From Citricoccus sp. K5 (GTDB lineage Bacteria; Actinomycetota; Actinomycetes; Actinomycetales; Micrococcaceae): a stretch of DNA of 64,000 bases. Shown one piece after another: positions 44,254-54,118 of this stretch. The first letter of the stretch is position 1; each line of letters begins with the position of its first letter. The translations under genes were made by a program, and so were the position numbers. The notes beneath the pieces are model-generated. The model searched no databases, was not told the origin of the DNA, and saw only the letters and a list, made by a program, of their open reading frames with translations. The DNA lies in the NCBI RefSeq assembly GCF_902506195.1, contig NZ_LR732817.1:3005407-3069406 (forward strand), in the 5' to 3' direction.

Positions 44254-45492
44254 CTACCGGGAAGGCGCCGGGGGATCTGGGGAATCTGGGGGGTCCGCGG
44301 ACTCCAGGACCTCGCCGGCGTCGAAGTCCAGTGTTGCATACCCGCCGGTACGACGACGGCGGGAGACCACGCCGCCCGGCAACTGGACCGGCCCGGCCGA
44401 GGTCCCCCCGCCGGCCCGGCCGGCGATCAGCCGGTCCACGGCCAGCACGCGTTCGCGGCTGGGCCGCTCACCGCCCGCCGCGACGACGGCGGTGCCGATG
44501 ACCCGGTACCGGATCGCGTCCGTCAGCGCCGCCAGTTCCTCCAGCGGCAGGAACACGTGCGCGCCCCGGTCGGCCGTGATGTCGGGACGGCTGCCGGTGC
44601 CGGAGGTGTGCTCGCCGGACCTGTGCCCCACGAGTCGGCTGTACTCACGGGAGGCCCACTGCTCGAGTGCATCGGCGTCCTCGGCCGCGATGTCCGCACT
44701 GCGCGCCAGGGCCGCGGACAGGCCGGGGCCCAGACCCTCGTCCGGATCCTCGAGCGCGGGCAGCACACGGGTGCGGAGCCGCGAGCGCAGATAGGCCGGG
44801 TCCGCGTTGGCCGGGTCCTGCCACCAGCGCACACCGGCCCAGCGGCAGATGGCCTCCGTCTCCTGCCGCGTCAGGTCCAGCAGCGGACGCAGGATCAGCC
44901 CCCGACGACGGCGGATCCCCGCGAGCGACCGTGTCCCGGATCCGCGGGCGAGACCCAACAGGACCTGTTCGGCCTGGTCATCGCGGGTGTGCGCCAGCAG
45001 CACGGCGCCGGAGTCCAGGCGCTGGGCAGCGGCCTCGAGCGCCGTGTAACGGGCCCGGCGGGCCTCGGCCTCGGGTCCGTCACCGGTGGTGGTGACCTGG
45101 ACGCGCTCGACCACCACCGGATCGAGTCCCAGTCTCCGTGCGATGGCGGCGGCGCGGTCTGCCACGGCGGCGGAGTCCTCGTGGAGACCGTGATCCACGA
45201 CCACGGCACCGGCACCACCGGCCAGCGCCGGGTTGGCCCGGGTGCGGACCGCCTCCGCGGTGGCCACGGCGAGCGCGAGGGAGTCCGCGCCGCCGGAGAG
45301 GCCGACCAGCGGCATCCGGCGGCCCGGGGTGGCCGCGGCGACCGCGTGCACGGCGCGGTGGAGGACCTCCGGCCAGCGGGAGGCGGGTGGCCAGGCCTCA
45401 GGACCGGCCGGCGTCGTGCGGGGGTCCGGGCCGGCTGATGCCGGACCGTCCGGTACCGGGCTCAGCCCGTCTCCCGGATGCGCTGGATCCAC
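44254..45492 (-). CDS. tilS: tRNA(Ile)-lysidine synthase
   Basis: Modifies C34 of tRNA-Ile(CAU) to lysidine so that it reads AUA. The 412-residue protein has the PP-loop LVGLSGGADSLALAVATA, VVDHGLHEDSA, and LAHTRDDQAEQVLLGLARGSG followed by LIRPLLDLTR-like ILRPLLDLTRQETEAIC. The start is uncertain: GTG 45492 overlaps the upstream gene by 31 nt and gives an N-terminal Pro/Gly-rich extension; a GTG about 100 nt further in is possible. Confidence 0.93.
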   Translation of the reverse strand: MDPAHPGDGLSPVPDGPASAGPDPRTTPAGPEAWPPASRWPEVLHRAVHAVAAATPGRRMPLVGLSGGADSLALAVATAEAVRTRANPALAGGAGAVVVDHGLHEDSAAVADRAAAIARRLGLDPVVVERVQVTTTGDGPEAEARRARYTALEAAAQRLDSGAVLLAHTRDDQAEQVLLGLARGSGTRSLAGIRRRRGLILRPLLDLTRQETEAICRWAGVRWWQDPANADPAYLRSRLRTRVLPALEDPDEGLGPGLSAALARSADIAAEDADALEQWASREYSRLVGHRSGEHTSGTGSRPDITADRGAHVFLPLEELAALTDAIRYRVIGTAVVAAGGERPSRERVLAVDRLIAGRAGGGTSAGPVQLPGGVVSRRRRTGGYATLDFDAGEVLESADPPDSPDPPAPSR

Positions 45493-46634
45493 TGTTCCGG
45501 GTGCTGGATCTCCTGCTCGCCGGGCAGGTTCTCGGCCGCCTCCCACACCACGTTGAAGCCGTCCATGCCGAGCTCCCGGACCACGTGCTTCACGAAGCGC
45601 TGGCCCTCCCGGTACTGGCGCATCTTGGCGTCCATGCCCATGAAGCGGCGGATCCAGCGGTCCAGGGAGGAGCGGGTGGCGCCGCGGTGGTCGAAGCGCT
45701 GGCGGATGGTCTTGACGGTGGGGACCACCGAGGAGTCGATGGCATCCATCACCACGTTGGCGTGCCCCTCCAGGAGGGACATCACGGCGTTGAGGTGGGC
45801 GAGCCGTTTCTTGTCCTCGGGGTCCTGGATCAGCTCGAGGAGACCCATGGAGGCGGGGTGCTCGTCCGTGCCGAGCTCGGCAGAGCCCTGGCCCCGCTCC
45901 ACCGAGGCCGGGTCAGCCTCGGGTCCCTGCAGCAGGGCGCGGACACGGGCGGAGAGGCGTTCAGGCAGGGTGTCGGCCTTCTCGAACATGCCGGAGACCA
46001 GGGCCGTGATGTGGGACTGCAGGTATTCACGCAGCCACGGGGCGGCGGCGAACTGCACGCGGTGGGTCTGCTCATGCAGGCAGACCCAGAGCCGGAAGTC
46101 CTCCGGGTCCACGTTGAGCTCCACCCTGACCTCGGCGATGTTGGGTGCCACCAGCAGCAGGCGGCCGCCCTCGGGCCCGGCGGAGGTCCCGCCCGGCCCC
46201 GGCAGGGCACAGAACGGCTCGTACTGGCCGAGGACCTTCGAGGAGAGGAACGCCAGGACGGCGCCGGCCTCCATGGCGGTGGCGACGGTGCCGAGTCCGG
46301 CGGTGGCGCGGGCATACTCGTCCGGGCGGATCGACTGGACGTGCTCGAAGGCCGGCCCCAGCAGGGTGGAGAAGGCCTGGACATTGGCCTGCGTCCAGGT
46401 GGGACGGTCCACCACGAGCACCTCGGAATCGCGCAGGTCCTTAGCGGCGTCCAGCCGGGTGATCCGGTGGACGTGGTCCACGGACACCTCGGCGGCCTGG
46501 CGCAGGCCGTTGGCCTCACGCTCTGCCTGGTGACGGGTGAACCGCGGCCCGGCGGCACACAGGCGGGCCGCGGTGGCGGCCGCCAGGTCCCAATTCACCG
46601 GGGACGGGATGGTCTGACTGGAGACGGATTCCAT
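45462..46634 (-). CDS. Zinc-dependent metalloprotease (DUF2342 family)
   Basis: A 390-residue protein of an actinobacterial family with a gluzincin-like site: VCLHEQTHRVQFAAAPWLRE carries HEQTH. Family members are annotated either as zinc metalloproteases or as coenzyme F420 biosynthesis-associated proteins; the true substrate is unknown. The N-terminus (VNWDLAAATAARLC) and DHVHRITRLDAA are typical. It sits between dacB/HTH genes and tilS, a conserved placement. ATG 46634. Confidence 0.87.
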   Translation of the reverse strand: MESVSSQTIPSPVNWDLAAATAARLCAAGPRFTRHQAEREANGLRQAAEVSVDHVHRITRLDAAKDLRDSEVLVVDRPTWTQANVQAFSTLLGPAFEHVQSIRPDEYARATAGLGTVATAMEAGAVLAFLSSKVLGQYEPFCALPGPGGTSAGPEGGRLLLVAPNIAEVRVELNVDPEDFRLWVCLHEQTHRVQFAAAPWLREYLQSHITALVSGMFEKADTLPERLSARVRALLQGPEADPASVERGQGSAELGTDEHPASMGLLELIQDPEDKKRLAHLNAVMSLLEGHANVVMDAIDSSVVPTVKTIRQRFDHRGATRSSLDRWIRRFMGMDAKMRQYREGQRFVKHVVRELGMDGFNVVWEAAENLPGEQEIQHPEQWIQRIRETG

Positions 46635-46657
46635 GGACCCATCCCATCACATGGCGG

Positions 46658-47152
46658 TCAGCCGCGCAGGGCGGCCGCCCGATCGAGGACGTCGGCGAGG
46701 GCGGCGGCACCGGTGGCACGGGCGGCCTGTGCCGTGGCACGGAGCTGCTCGCCGGTGGCCAGCCCGCCCAGGGGGACGGCGAGATCGGCATCCGAGAGGG
46801 CGCCGGCGTCGGGCGTCAGGAGGCGGGCCTGCCGGGCCCGGGAGGCGTGGGTGCTGAGCACCGGCTCCGAGGCCTCCACCTCGGACAGCACCCGGGTCAG
46901 GTCAGTCTCGTCCTGGCGCTCCTCCAGCATGACCAGGCGTTCATAGACGGCTGGATTGCCGATCTTGATGCGCTGCGCGTTGATCAGCTGGGACAGCATG
47001 GGTGCGGAGAGTCCCAGGACGCGGGCCAGGGAGCGCTGGCTGAGTCCGTAGGCGGCCATGATGACGCCGAAGCGCTCGGACAGGGAGATCCCGTAGATGG
47101 CCTGCTGCTGGGCGAGACGCTGATCGGTGTCCGGCGAGGGCATGGGATTCAT
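46658..47152 (-). CDS. Helix-turn-helix DNA-binding protein
   Basis: A 164-residue protein with an XRE/Cro-like helix-turn-helix near residues 28-62 (YGLSQRSLARVLGLSAPMLS, then INAQRIKIGNP) followed by an Ala-rich helical region of unknown role. Probably a cytoplasmic regulator. ATG 47152 is listed; ATG 47143 is possible. The metalloprotease gene follows after 23 nt on the same strand, so the two may be co-transcribed. Confidence 0.82.
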   Translation of the reverse strand: MNPMPSPDTDQRLAQQQAIYGISLSERFGVIMAAYGLSQRSLARVLGLSAPMLSQLINAQRIKIGNPAVYERLVMLEERQDETDLTRVLSEVEASEPVLSTHASRARQARLLTPDAGALSDADLAVPLGGLATGEQLRATAQAARATGAAALADVLDRAAALRG

Positions 47153-47228
47153 CCTAGCCGATCGTTTGCGAAGGCAAAGGTGCTGGCGGGATCCCGGAGG
47201 AACTCCCCAGTGAAACGGCGCACCGACC

Positions 47229-48899
47229 CTAGCGGCAGCCGCACCCGGCCAGCGCGACGGCCCCGCGGTCCACGGCGAAACGGGCGTTGGTCAGCACGCC
47301 CGGCTGATTGTTGGCGACGAAGCTGAACAACAGCGTCCGGCCGTCCTCGGTCTGGACCGTGCCGGTCAGTGAGGCGACGGAGCTGAGCGTGCCCGTCTTC
47401 GCCTGCACGTTGCCCGCGGCATCGGTCCCGACCATGCGCTGCTCCAGCGTGCCCTGCTCCCCGGCCACGGGCAGGCCGGTGACGGCCGCCTCCAGGTCCG
47501 GGGCCGTCGTCGCGACCTGCATGGCGGCGGTCAGTTGGGCGGCGGACACCAGGTTCTTGCCGGACAGGCCGGACGCATCCACCAGGGCCATCCCCGTGGT
47601 GTCCACCTCGAGATCCGCGAGGGTCTCCTTGATGGTCTGCGCGGCGCCGGCGAAACTGCCCGGGGCGCCGGCGGCGAGCGCCAGGTTGCGCCCGGTGGCC
47701 TCGGCGACCTGATTGTCCGAGGTCTGGAGCATGTAGGCCATCTGCTCGGCCAGCGGCGCGGACTGTACGCTCGCCAGTTCGATGCCCGGTGAAGCCGGCG
47801 CCGGTGACGTCAAACCCGGTGAGATCGGTTCCGCCGATGCCGACTCGGTCGACGTCGGCTCAGCCGCGGCCGTTTCGGCCGGAACCCGGCTCGTCTCCGC
47901 GGCGAGGGTGATGTCCAGTCCGAGGGTCTGCGCGTGCGCGGCCAGCTGGTCCCGGAACACCTCGGCGGCATACAGCGCCGGGTCGTGGAGGCGATCGGTG
48001 TCCCTACTGGGCACGGCCCGGCCGCCGTAGGTGGCCATCGGCTGCACCGCGGAGGCGTTGCCGGAGGACACGATGTCGCTGCTCCAGTCCGGCGAGGCCG
48101 AGGGGCCCTCATAGCCGGAGTCATCGAGCTGGACCGACACCGTGCCCGTGGTGCCCTGCGCCTGGAGCGCCTCGGCCGTCCGGAGGGCCAGCGTTCCGAG
48201 TCCGGCCCGGCCGTTCGCCTCGTCGGCGTTCGCCCCGGTCCCCAGCATTACGTCTCCCCCGGCCTCCAGCACGACGGCGGTGCCCTCCGGTCCCGCGGGC
48301 ATGCCGACGGCCGCGGTGGTGTAGCGGTGCTCCGGTCCGAGGACCTCCAAGGCGGCCACCGCGGTCAGGATCTTGACGGCCGAGGCCGGCACCACGGCGG
48401 TGTCCGCCCCCTGGTCGTACAGCAGTTCCCCGGTCAGTCCGTCCCGGACCGCGGCGGAGACGGAGCCGTCCTGCACCGTCAGCGCCTCGTCCAGCACCGG
48501 TTCCAAGACCTCCGGGTCCGGGCTCGGAACCAACAGCGGCGTCAGGTCCGGGAAGTCCAGGAACTCGGTCAGGGTGGCTGCGGCGGACGCCGCCGCCAGT
48601 GGTTCGGCGGTGCTGGAAGGCTCCGCGGCAGTGGGAGACGGGGCTGCGCTGGAAGGTTGGCCGGGCTGGGAGGAGCCGGCCTGCGTCGTGCTGGTGGCGG
48701 TGGTGACGCTGGTTCCGCTGCTGGAGGACGCACCGGTTGCCGTGCCGGAGGACGCCGGGACCGGGATCACAGTACAACCGGCCAGCAGCGTGGCCGCCGC
48801 AACCCCCAGCGCTGCTCGCGCCGCTGCGGCCGTCCGCGCCGTCAAGGAGGCCGGTCTGCCCGCGCGGGCAGGCCGTCGCGGGGCGGGGCGTTCGGTCAC
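47229..48899 (-). CDS. dacB: D-alanyl-D-alanine carboxypeptidase/endopeptidase (PBP4-type)
   Basis: Penicillin-binding protein of class C/S13 acting on peptidoglycan cross-links outside the membrane. The 556-residue protein has a lipoprotein signal with lipobox TLLAGC, then a Ser/Thr/Pro-rich linker of about 60 residues. Active-site motifs are SxxK in [10 protein letters not shown], SxN in [10 protein letters not shown], and KTG in QAKTGTLSS. An inserted domain between the first two motifs is expected in PBP4; part of it is a low-complexity Ala/Glu/Pro/Ser stretch. GTG 48899 has AGGAAAG 7 nt upstream. Confidence 0.93.
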   Translation of the reverse strand: MTERPAPRRPARAGRPASLTARTAAAARAALGVAAATLLAGCTVIPVPASSGTATGASSSSGTSVTTATSTTQAGSSQPGQPSSAAPSPTAAEPSSTAEPLAAASAAATLTEFLDFPDLTPLLVPSPDPEVLEPVLDEALTVQDGSVSAAVRDGLTGELLYDQGADTAVVPASAVKILTAVAALEVLGPEHRYTTAAVGMPAGPEGTAVVLEAGGDVMLGTGANADEANGRAGLGTLALRTAEALQAQGTTGTVSVQLDDSGYEGPSASPDWSSDIVSSGNASAVQPMATYGGRAVPSRDTDRLHDPALYAAEVFRDQLAAHAQTLGLDITLAAETSRVPAETAAAEPTSTESASAEPISPGLTSPAPASPGIELASVQSAPLAEQMAYMLQTSDNQVAEATGRNLALAAGAPGSFAGAAQTIKETLADLEVDTTGMALVDASGLSGKNLVSAAQLTAAMQVATTAPDLEAAVTGLPVAGEQGTLEQRMVGTDAAGNVQAKTGTLSSVASLTGTVQTEDGRTLLFSFVANNQPGVLTNARFAVDRGAVALAGCGCR

Positions 48900-48935
48900 G
48901 GTGGGGCTTTCCTGGTGGGGCGCGGGATACCCTTG

Positions 48936-48941
48936 ATTCTA
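48936..48941 (-). promoter_or_regulatory. -10 element TAGAAT for dacB
   Basis: TAGAAT about 37 nt before the dacB start, in the divergent dacB/ppa region. Transcript has a leader with a ribosome binding site. Confidence 0.4.
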
Positions 48942-49019
48942 GACGCCGCGCCTGGCAGCGCCATCCGGCGCGGTGACCACCGAAGCCCACCGAAGAAGCA
49001 GCGCCAAGGAGCACCGTCC

Positions 49020-49601
49020 ATGAGCCATGACGTCACCATCGAGATCCCGGCCGGATCCCGCGTCAAGTACGAGTTCGATCACGAGTCCGGTCGCCTGCGC
49101 CTGGACCGCATCCTCTTCACGTCCATGCAGTACCCCACGCACTACGGGTACTTCGAGGACACGCTGGGAGAAGACGGCGACCCGCTGGACGCCATGGTGT
49201 TCCTGCCCGGCTTCGACCTGGTCCCCGGCGTGATCGTGGGGGCCCGCCCCATCGGCGTGTTCAACATGACCGACGACGGCGGGGGCGACGCCAAGCTGCT
49301 GTGCGTTCCGGAGGACAAGCGCTTCGACCACATCCAGGAGCTCGAGGACATCGACGAGTGGCTGAAGAAGGAGATCGAGCACTTCTTCACCCGCTACAAG
49401 GACCTGGAGCCCGGCAAGTGGGTCAAGGCCGAGGGCTGGCAGGGTCGCGAGGCCGCCGAGGCTGAACTCGCCGCCTCGGTCAAGCGCTTCGCCGCCCATG
49501 GCGAGGAGACCCCGGAGGACGAGCCGCAGGGCCGCGACGTCGAGACCGCGGAAGAGGATCCCGTCGTCTCGGCGAACGCCCCTCAGGGCCGCGAGTCCTG
49601 A
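49020..49601 (+). CDS. ppa: Inorganic pyrophosphatase
   Basis: Family I soluble pyrophosphatase that hydrolyses PPi. The core has [36 protein letters not shown] with the metal-binding Asp residues of the DGDPLD signature, and [15 protein letters not shown]. The 193 residues exceed the usual 160-170 because of an acidic C-terminal tail of about 30 residues. ATG 49020 has AAGGAG 9 nt upstream. Confidence 0.97.
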   Translation: MSHDVTIEIPAGSRVKYEFDHESGRLRLDRILFTSMQYPTHYGYFEDTLGEDGDPLDAMVFLPGFDLVPGVIVGARPIGVFNMTDDGGGDAKLLCVPEDKRFDHIQELEDIDEWLKKEIEHFFTRYKDLEPGKWVKAEGWQGREAAEAELAASVKRFAAHGEETPEDEPQGRDVETAEEDPVVSANAPQGRES

Positions 49602-49625
49602 TCACCTCACTGTCCTGACTCACGT

Positions 49626-49659
49626 CGAGGGCCATTCCCATCGGTGGGAGTGGCCCTCG
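49626..49659 (+). terminator. ppa terminator stem-loop
   Basis: A 15-bp stem (CGAGGGCCATTCCCA / TGGGAGTGGCCCTCG, one G-U pair) with a TCGG tetraloop, 24 nt after the ppa stop. No T-run follows. Confidence 0.75.
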
Positions 49660-49726
49660 GCGTGGTTAACAGGCTCGAGGTGGTCAAGACGGATGTGGCG
49701 TTGCCGGCCGCGGCGCAGGTTGCTGG

Positions 49727-49732
49727 CAGAAT
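49727..49732 (+). promoter_or_regulatory. -10-like CAGAAT before SatD-like gene
   Basis: CAGAAT ends 7 nt before ATG 49740; no ribosome binding site of normal spacing is clear. Confidence 0.3.
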
Positions 49733-49739
49733 CGGGGCC

Positions 49740-50381
49740 ATGTCTCACTACGTCCTGACGATCAACCAGCGTGATTCGCGGGAGGTCGGGGACATGGTCG
49801 GCGACCTGTTGCGATCGCTGCGGCCCGTGGGCACGGTGGTGCCCTTCCAGCGCTCCTTCGGCGACGAGGCCATCGGCATCGTGCCGGACGCCCGGTCCGC
49901 CGTCGATGCGGCGATGCGGGCCCTTCGCCAGCGGCGCTGGAACGTGGGCATCGGCGTCGGTTCGGTGGGACCGGCCGACCCGGAGCGCGGCGGTTCCCTG
50001 CCGGACACCCAGGTGATCCACGACGTCGGCGGGCCGGGCCTGGTCTATGCGCGGCGGGCGGTGGAGGAGGCTGCCAGGACCGGGGTCCGCGTTCCGGTGG
50101 CCGTGGACGGGCCCGATGCGGACGTGGCCGAGGAGACGCAGGCCGTGCTGCGGCTCATCGGACAGTTGGTGCTGACCCGTACGGACGCGGAGTGGGCGGT
50201 ACTCGACCTGCTGGTCCCGGGGGTCAGGGGGCAGCAGAAGCCCGTGGCCGCCGAGCTCGGGATCACGGTGCAGGCCGTCTCCAAGGCGGTGCAGCGCTCC
50301 TTCTGGAACGAGGAACATGCCTGCCGCCCCGCGGCCGAACGACTGCTGTCCCTCGTGGATGCGGTCGGACTCCCCCGCTGA
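49740..50381 (+). CDS. SatD-like helix-turn-helix protein
   Basis: A 213-residue protein resembling the SatD family: RSFGDEAIGIVPDARSAVDA and RRWNVGIGVGSVG match its nucleotide-cyclase-like first half, and LLVPGVRGQQKPVAAELGIT followed by VQAVSKAVQR is a helix-turn-helix. SatD members are linked to stress and acid-tolerance operons, but their activity is not established. It stands alone, convergent with the HAD gene 3 nt away. Confidence 0.7.
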   Translation: MSHYVLTINQRDSREVGDMVGDLLRSLRPVGTVVPFQRSFGDEAIGIVPDARSAVDAAMRALRQRRWNVGIGVGSVGPADPERGGSLPDTQVIHDVGGPGLVYARRAVEEAARTGVRVPVAVDGPDADVAEETQAVLRLIGQLVLTRTDAEWAVLDLLVPGVRGQQKPVAAELGITVQAVSKAVQRSFWNEEHACRPAAERLLSLVDAVGLPR

Positions 50382-50384
50382 GGA

Positions 50385-51212
50385 TCAGTCCAGCAGCGAG
50401 CGCAGGACGGCGGCGGCACCGTTCTCGTTGACGTTTCCGGTGACCTCATCGGCGACCTTGACGACCTCCGGCGGCGCCTGTCCCATGGCCACGCCGCGGC
50501 CGGCCCACGCCAGCATCTCGATGTCATTGCGGCCGTCACCGACGGCCACCGTGTCGTCGATGTGCACGCCCAGATGGTCGCGCAGCGCCTCCAGTCCAGA
50601 CGCCTTGGTGACGCCGGCAGCGGCGATGTCCAGCCATGCGGACCAGCCCACGGAGTACGTGACACCCTGCAGGCCGATCGACTCGACCGCCTCGCCGAAC
50701 TCCTCGGCCGAGGAATCCGTGGAGAACACGACGAGGCGCACCGCGGTGGCCTCCATCAACTCCTCGAAGGTCACGCCCTCGGCCTGCACGCCGAAGCTCA
50801 TGTCCTGGAAGCGTTCCGTGGACAGGAAGCGTCCACGGTCATCCTCAATGGCGTACTTTGCACTCGGCAGGCGGTGGCGCAGGGACCGGAGGGCCGGTGC
50901 CGGGTCGAAGGTCCGGCGGTCGATGACCTCGAAGCCCTCCTCGAGAGCGGTGGACAGCCTCAGGGTGACGCCGCCGTTGCTGCAGACGCTGTGCCCCTGT
51001 TCCAGGCCGATGGTCTGGATGATGGGCAGGGTTGCCGCAAGCGAGCGACCGGTGGCGATGAGCACGTGGTGGCCGGCCTCGACGACGGCACGTGCGGCAT
51101 CCCGCACCTCGTCGTCCATATGGCCGTCATGGTCCACGAGCGTGCCGTCCACGTCCAGGCACACCATCTTGCGGGTGCCATTTCCATTCGGTTGATGCCC
51201 TGACGAGGTCAT
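50385..51212 (-). CDS. HAD-superfamily phosphatase (Cof type)
   Basis: A 275-residue haloacid-dehalogenase phosphatase with motif I VCLDVDGTLVDHDG, motif II VLIATGR, motif III around GVTKASGLEAL and motif IV VAVGDGRNDIEML, plus a Cof-type C2 cap. Such enzymes dephosphorylate sugar phosphates or cofactors. ATG 51212 is given; an in-frame ATG at 51308 would add 32 residues of polar sequence. It is followed on the other strand by the SatD-like gene. Confidence 0.88.
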   Translation of the reverse strand: MTSSGHQPNGNGTRKMVCLDVDGTLVDHDGHMDDEVRDAARAVVEAGHHVLIATGRSLAATLPIIQTIGLEQGHSVCSNGGVTLRLSTALEEGFEVIDRRTFDPAPALRSLRHRLPSAKYAIEDDRGRFLSTERFQDMSFGVQAEGVTFEELMEATAVRLVVFSTDSSAEEFGEAVESIGLQGVTYSVGWSAWLDIAAAGVTKASGLEALRDHLGVHIDDTVAVGDGRNDIEMLAWAGRGVAMGQAPPEVVKVADEVTGNVNENGAAAVLRSLLD

Positions 51213-51441
51213 GTCCGAGGTGGGACGGTAGGTGGTCTGGAGGGAACCGGTGATCGGGTTCCGTTCTTCGTGCCGGTCTTCGGTGCCAGCGTTCCTTGAA
51301 TTGAGCATGCCTCTAGTCAAGCAGACCGCGCGGACACGCAGTAGTCCGTTCCCTGCCGGCGGATGACGGGACGGTAAACACTCACAGGTTGTCCCCACTG
51401 TGGACATCTTGGGCTCAGAGTGGACCTCCGCCCCCGGAGGC

Positions 51442-52746
51442 CTACTTCGAGAGGACCGGCAGGACCTCGAGGCCACCCAGGTAGGGCTGCAGGGCCGCCG
51501 GAACATTGACGGAGCCGTCCGGGTTCTGGTGGTTCTCCAGGATGGCCACGAGCCACCGGGTGGTGGCCAAGGTGCCGTTGAGGGTGGCGACCATGCGCGT
51601 GCCGCCCTTGGAGCCGATCTTGCCGCCTCCCTCGGCGGCCACGCGCTCACGGATGTTCAGGCGGCGGGCCTGGAACGTGGAGCAGTTCGAGGTGGAGGTC
51701 AGCTCCCGGTAGGTCTCCTGGGTGGGGACCCAGGCCTCGCAGTCGAACTTGCGGGCGGCACTCATGCCGAGATCGCCGGCGGCCGTGTCGATCACGCGGT
51801 AGGGCAGCTCGACCATGGCGAGCATCTGCTCCTCCCAGTCCAGCAGCCGGGCGTGTTCCTCGGCGGCGTTCTCCGACGAGGTGTAGATGAACATCTCCAG
51901 CTTGTTGAACTGGTGCACACGGATGATGCCGCGGGTGTCCTTGCCTGCCGAACCGGCCTCGCGGCGGTAACAGGTGGACCAACCGGCGTAGCGGATCGGC
52001 TCTTCCCCCAGCTCGAGGATCTCGTCCGCGTGATAGCCGGCCAGCGCCACCTCGGAGGTGCCGACCAGGTACAGGTCGTCCCGCTCGAGCTTGTAGATCT
52101 CGTCGTCGTGCTCCACGTCGAAGCCCGTGCCCTGCATGGTCTCGGGACGCACCAGGGTGGGGGTCATCATGGGGATGAAGCCGTTCTTCAGGGCCAGGTC
52201 CAACCCCATCTGCATCAGCGCCAGCTCCAGGCGGGCACCCACTCCCTTGAGGAAGTAGAACCGGGAGCCGGAGACCTTGGCGCCGCGCTCCATGTCGATC
52301 GCGCCGATCAGCTCGCCGATCTCCAGGTGGTCCCGCGCGGTGAAGCCGTCGGCGGAGAAGTCCCGGATGGTGCCCACGGTCTTGATGGTGTTGAAGTCGT
52401 CCTCACCGCCGGCGGGCACGCCATCCTCGATGAGGTTCGGGAACCGGCGCTGCAGGCCGTCAAGCCTGCTCTTCGCCTCATCAGAGGCAGCCTCGGCTGC
52501 CTTGACGTTGGCGGAGAGCTCCTTGACCTCGGCCAGCAGCTGCTGCTTCTCCTCACCCTTGGCGGCGGCGACCCGCTCGCCGAAGACCTTCTGCTCGGCG
52601 CGGAGCTCCTCGAAAGCCGTGATCGACGAACGGCGCTCCGCGTCGGCGGACACGATCTGTTCGACGAGTGACTCGTCGGCGCCGCGGGCGCGCTGGGAGG
52701 CCACATAGAGGTCCGGGTTTTCGATGAGGTGCTTGACGTCGATCAC
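51442..52746 (-). CDS. serS: Seryl-tRNA synthetase
   Basis: Charges tRNA-Ser and tRNA-Sec-type substrates with serine. The 434-residue protein has the N-terminal coiled-coil arm ([20 protein letters not shown] to [12 protein letters not shown]), motif 1 near [10 protein letters not shown], motif 2 [20 protein letters not shown] and motif 3 [19 protein letters not shown] 52746 starts the normal VIDVKHL; TAGGCT lies 7 nt upstream. Confidence 0.97.
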   Translation of the reverse strand: MIDVKHLIENPDLYVASQRARGADESLVEQIVSADAERRSSITAFEELRAEQKVFGERVAAAKGEEKQQLLAEVKELSANVKAAEAASDEAKSRLDGLQRRFPNLIEDGVPAGGEDDFNTIKTVGTIRDFSADGFTARDHLEIGELIGAIDMERGAKVSGSRFYFLKGVGARLELALMQMGLDLALKNGFIPMMTPTLVRPETMQGTGFDVEHDDEIYKLERDDLYLVGTSEVALAGYHADEILELGEEPIRYAGWSTCYRREAGSAGKDTRGIIRVHQFNKLEMFIYTSSENAAEEHARLLDWEEQMLAMVELPYRVIDTAAGDLGMSAARKFDCEAWVPTQETYRELTSTSNCSTFQARRLNIRERVAAEGGGKIGSKGGTRMVATLNGTLATTRWLVAILENHQNPDGSVNVPAALQPYLGGLEVLPVLSK

Positions 52747-52753
52747 GGGGTCA

Positions 52754-52759
52754 AGCCTA
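52754..52759 (-). promoter_or_regulatory. -10 element TAGGCT, leaderless serS
   Basis: TAGGCT ends 7 nt before GTG 52746; no ribosome binding site is visible. Confidence 0.4.
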
Positions 52760-52869
52760 GTCGGCCCACCCGCCACCACCGCGAGTCGTCACTTGATGTC
52801 GCGGTTGCGCAGCCAAGCGCGACATCATCCGACCACCCACGCCGGCGCGGGAGCCGGGGCACGCCCCCG

Positions 52870-52875
52870 TAGACT
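52870..52875 (+). promoter_or_regulatory. -10 element TAGACT, leaderless lipid-kinase gene
   Basis: TAGACT ends 7 nt before ATG 52883; serS and this gene therefore have divergent leaderless promoters about 110 bp apart. Confidence 0.45.
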
Positions 52876-52882
52876 GCTGCAC

Positions 52883-54115
52883 ATGCCCGTTGAACTGGTC
52901 CTGGTCATCATCGCCCTTGCCCTCGTGGTGGCCGCGCTGGCCTTCGTCACGGGGCTCTGGACTGGACATCGGCGCCTGCGCAGTCGCATGGACCGCCTCG
53001 ACGGCCAGGTCACCTCGCTGCACGGCAACGTCCAGACCCTTCCAGGTCGGATGGACGACCTGAACGGCAGGGTCCAGGTCCTCGACGGGCAGGTCAGCGA
53101 GATCGCTGACGCACCACTGGTGGCCCGAGCCATGGACCATCCCCAGCGCGTCGCCCTGGTGCTCAATCCCTCCAAGAACGGTGCTGACAGCATCCGTACG
53201 AAGGCCACCGCCGCCGTCGCCGAGGCCGGACTGCCCGAGCTGAAGGTCTACGAGACCACCGTGGAGGACCCGGGCCAGCAGATGGCGCGGGATGCCATCC
53301 GGGACGGCGCCGACGTCGTGATCGCCGCCGGTGGCGATGGGACGGTGCGGTTCGTGGCAGAGGAACTGGCCGGGACCGACGTCGCGCTGGCGCTGGTGCC
53401 GATGGGAACCGGCAACCTGCTGGCGCGGAACCTCAAGCTGCCACTGGACGACCACCAGGCCTGCATCAACACGGCCATCCACGGGTCCACGCGCGAGATC
53501 GACTCCGTCAGCATCAAGCTTGAGGGCACCGACGGCGAGGTCAAGAAGAACACCTTCCTGGTGATCGCCGGCGCGGGCATCGACGCGGAGGTCATGGGCG
53601 ACACGCGTGACGACCTCAAGGCCAAGGCCGGCTGGCTGGCCTACGGCGAGGCGGGTATGCGCCACCTGGCCGGCAAGCGCAAGGAGATCTCCGTCTCGCT
53701 CGACGGCGGCGCCCCCCAGCGGCGCAAGGTCCGGTCCGTGATGGTCGCCAACTGCGGCGAGCTCACCGCGGGCATGGACTTCATCCCGGACGCCCGGTTC
53801 GACGACGGCCTGCTGGACGTGGTCATGCTCTCCCCGCGCCATGTGGGCGACTGGGTCCGCATCGCCGCCAAGACGCTGACCAAGTCCACCACCGAGATCC
53901 CCGTGATGGAGACCCACCAGGCCACCCGGTGCCGCGTGGTGCTGCACGAGCCGATGACCGCCCAGCTCGACGGTGACGCGATCATGGAGGTCAAGGTCAT
54001 CGACGCGCGGGTCAAGCCGGATTCCCTCCGGGTGCAGATGCCGGCCACGGACGTGCCGGACTCGGCCGCCGCCCCGCTCATGCAGCCGGAGGCTGTTCCA
54101 CCGGCAGAGGACTGA
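52883..54115 (+). CDS. Diacylglycerol/sphingosine kinase family protein
   Basis: A 410-residue lipid-kinase-like protein. It has an N-terminal transmembrane helix (VLVIIALALVVAALAFVTGL), a coiled linker, and a DAGK catalytic domain beginning VALVLNPSKNGA with the nucleotide motif VVIAAGGDGTVR and VPMGTGNLLARNL. The C-terminal part (VVMLSPRHVGDWVRIA, then CRVVLHEPMTAQLDGD) is also typical. Its substrate in the membrane cannot be told from the sequence. Convergent with pheA, 3 nt apart. Confidence 0.9.
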   Translation: MPVELVLVIIALALVVAALAFVTGLWTGHRRLRSRMDRLDGQVTSLHGNVQTLPGRMDDLNGRVQVLDGQVSEIADAPLVARAMDHPQRVALVLNPSKNGADSIRTKATAAVAEAGLPELKVYETTVEDPGQQMARDAIRDGADVVIAAGGDGTVRFVAEELAGTDVALALVPMGTGNLLARNLKLPLDDHQACINTAIHGSTREIDSVSIKLEGTDGEVKKNTFLVIAGAGIDAEVMGDTRDDLKAKAGWLAYGEAGMRHLAGKRKEISVSLDGGAPQRRKVRSVMVANCGELTAGMDFIPDARFDDGLLDVVMLSPRHVGDWVRIAAKTLTKSTTEIPVMETHQATRCRVVLHEPMTAQLDGDAIMEVKVIDARVKPDSLRVQMPATDVPDSAAAPLMQPEAVPPAED

Positions 54116-54118
54116 GCC